Assembly (NCBI RefSeq): GCF_008086205.1
Contig: NZ_VSKK01000003.1
Span: 1 to 64,000 of the forward strand
Length of the DNA: 64,000 bases
Direction of reading: 5' to 3'
Origin: Bizionia myxarmorum
GTDB taxonomy: Bacteria; Bacteroidota; Bacteroidia; Flavobacteriales; Flavobacteriaceae
Both the position numbers and the translations under genes were made by a program. Numbering within the stretch: the first letter of the stretch is position 1; each line of letters starts with the position of its first letter. The notes below the pieces were generated by a model. The model was not told the DNA's origin. It saw nothing but the letters and a program-made list of their open reading frames with translations, and searched no databases. This document shows, in pieces, positions 63,186-64,000 of this stretch.

Positions 63186-63599
63186 AGTGCTCATTATAAA
63201 TTTTTAAATGCTAGCTTTATGAATAGATTAGAATAATTTCTATTTTATCTAAAGTCATTTTGCGCGTTAATGAAATGAAAATTTCTTTTACCTATAATAT
63301 GTTGGAGGTTTTAGAATATTTCTTTTAACGCCAATTTTTATAGTTTTTAGTTCGTATTCGGATACGATCCAAGCTATTTTTAGGTATTATTAATTTTAGT
63401 TCTATATCCCTAAAGCTTTTCTTTAAATGGCATATTTAGACTGATATTCTTCAAAATATTAAAAAATTGTTTCCTATTTATTATAAGGCCATGTTCTCAA
63501 CAACAAGCCCTTTTTTATTGTTAATTACTTTACATAATAGAGGTTTCATTTTTTCAAGCGAAACCCTATATTAGCAACATATCCATAATAGCCCAAATT
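63186..63599. other. Gene-free region upstream of parE
   Basis: No credible ORF. Two small inverted repeats are present: TCGTAT/ATACGA around TCGG (63352-63367) and GGTTTC/GAAACC (63542-63565). The second lies 35 bases before parE and may sit at its promoter. Confidence 0.4.
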
Positions 63600-64000
63600 A
63601 TGTCTCAAGAAACCGCATATACTGAAGATAATATCCGTTCACTGGACTGGAAAGAGCATATCCGTATGCGTCCTGGAATGTATATTGGAAAATTAGGTGA
63701 CGGTTCTTCAGCAGATGATGGGATTTACATCTTAATTAAAGAGGTCTTAGATAACTCCATTGACGAATATGTTATGGGAGCTGGGAAAACCATTGAAATT
63801 TCTATTCAAGGAAGTAAAGTCACGGTTCGTGATTATGGTCGTGGAATTCCGCTTGGAAAAGTGGTAGATGTAGTTTCCAAAATGAATACTGGTGGAAAAT
63901 ACGATAGTAAGGCTTTTAAGAAATCGGTTGGATTAAATGGTGTAGGTACCAAAGCGGTAAACGCACTTTCTAGCTTTTTTAGAGTTGAATCTACACGAGA
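63600..64000 (+). CDS. parE: DNA topoisomerase IV subunit B (partial, cut by window end)
   Basis: The ATG is at 63600. The first 133 codons read [17 protein letters not shown], then the GHKL ATPase site with [23 protein letters not shown] and [27 protein letters not shown]. The N-terminus with [12 protein letters not shown] and short insertion is as in Bacteroidota ParE rather than GyrB. The gene continues beyond 64000. Confidence 0.9.
   Translation, partial: MSQETAYTEDNIRSLDWKEHIRMRPGMYIGKLGDGSSADDGIYILIKEVLDNSIDEYVMGAGKTIEISIQGSKVTVRDYGRGIPLGKVVDVVSKMNTGGKYDSKAFKKSVGLNGVGTKAVNALSSFFRVESTR

Overview
The window looks like chromosomal DNA of a marine-type Flavobacteriaceae (Bacteroidota). It is AT-rich. 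Promoter-like sites follow the Bacteroidota pattern (TTTG about 17-20 bases before TAnnTTTG), and Shine-Dalgarno sites are mostly absent. Several genes start with TTG. The gene content is typical of the family: TamB, a Bacteroidota LptD, BshA, DUF5916, DUF3667, DUF2914, DUF937, DUF4159, and the ferredoxin / acyl-CoA reductase / serC / serA block.

Layout. 1-2580 is an accessory patch. An IRG-like GTPase gene sits between two ~130-bp direct repeats, followed by an orphan phage/eCIS tail-tube gene and an array of short CACGGATT units with a GC-rich hairpin. 2579-8811 holds minus-strand membrane and envelope genes: DUF3667, DUF2914, an SDR, a repeat protein built of NPKY octapeptides, a CHAP amidase and outer-membrane phospholipase A. 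8881-9806 is a tRNA-Ser/Pro/Arg operon whose tRNA-Arg 3' end is copied twice downstream. One copy ends a GIY-YIG nuclease gene and the other keeps only the 3' tip of a similar gene. 9880-16510 is minus-strand housekeeping: a HAD phosphatase, RNA methyltransferases, RsmE, a PPIase and TsaD.

16605-34551 runs mostly on the plus strand: TamB, then pfkA-gap-NAG kinase-mgsA, which links glycolysis to the methylglyoxal bypass. Minus-strand RidA and LptD follow, then amidase, an MCE-domain protein and a split heterodisulfide-reductase-like Fe-S pair. A HAD gene and a small secreted-protein gene lie inside that pair, and three tandem paralogous two-helix membrane proteins follow it. 34797-42395 carries amino-sugar and thiol functions: a secreted GH3/serine-hydrolase fusion, BshA (bacillithiol), a GH109-like oxidoreductase, and a convergent pair of APH-type sugar kinase plus nucleotidyltransferase. 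43100-48548 has a large FAD/Fe-S dehydrogenase, chorismate synthase and a dicarboxylate symporter. 48689-49352 has a frameshifted remnant of a glutathione-synthetase-like gene and a strongly base-paired intergenic element. 49534-56850 has LolD, DUF5916, a TonB receptor with a His-rich segment and its small His-rich partner. 56969-61478 holds DUF937, serA, serC, acyl-CoA reductase and ferredoxin. The end carries ychF, a tiny membrane protein, and the start of parE, cut by the window edge.

I did not find a clear-cut large new system. The best leads are the repeat-flanked IRG-like GTPase, the repeated tRNA-Arg 3'-end duplications with GIY-YIG genes, two genes whose membrane leader lies upstream of any ATG/GTG/TTG codon, the structured element at 49211-49352 and the NPKY repeat protein beside a CHAP amidase.
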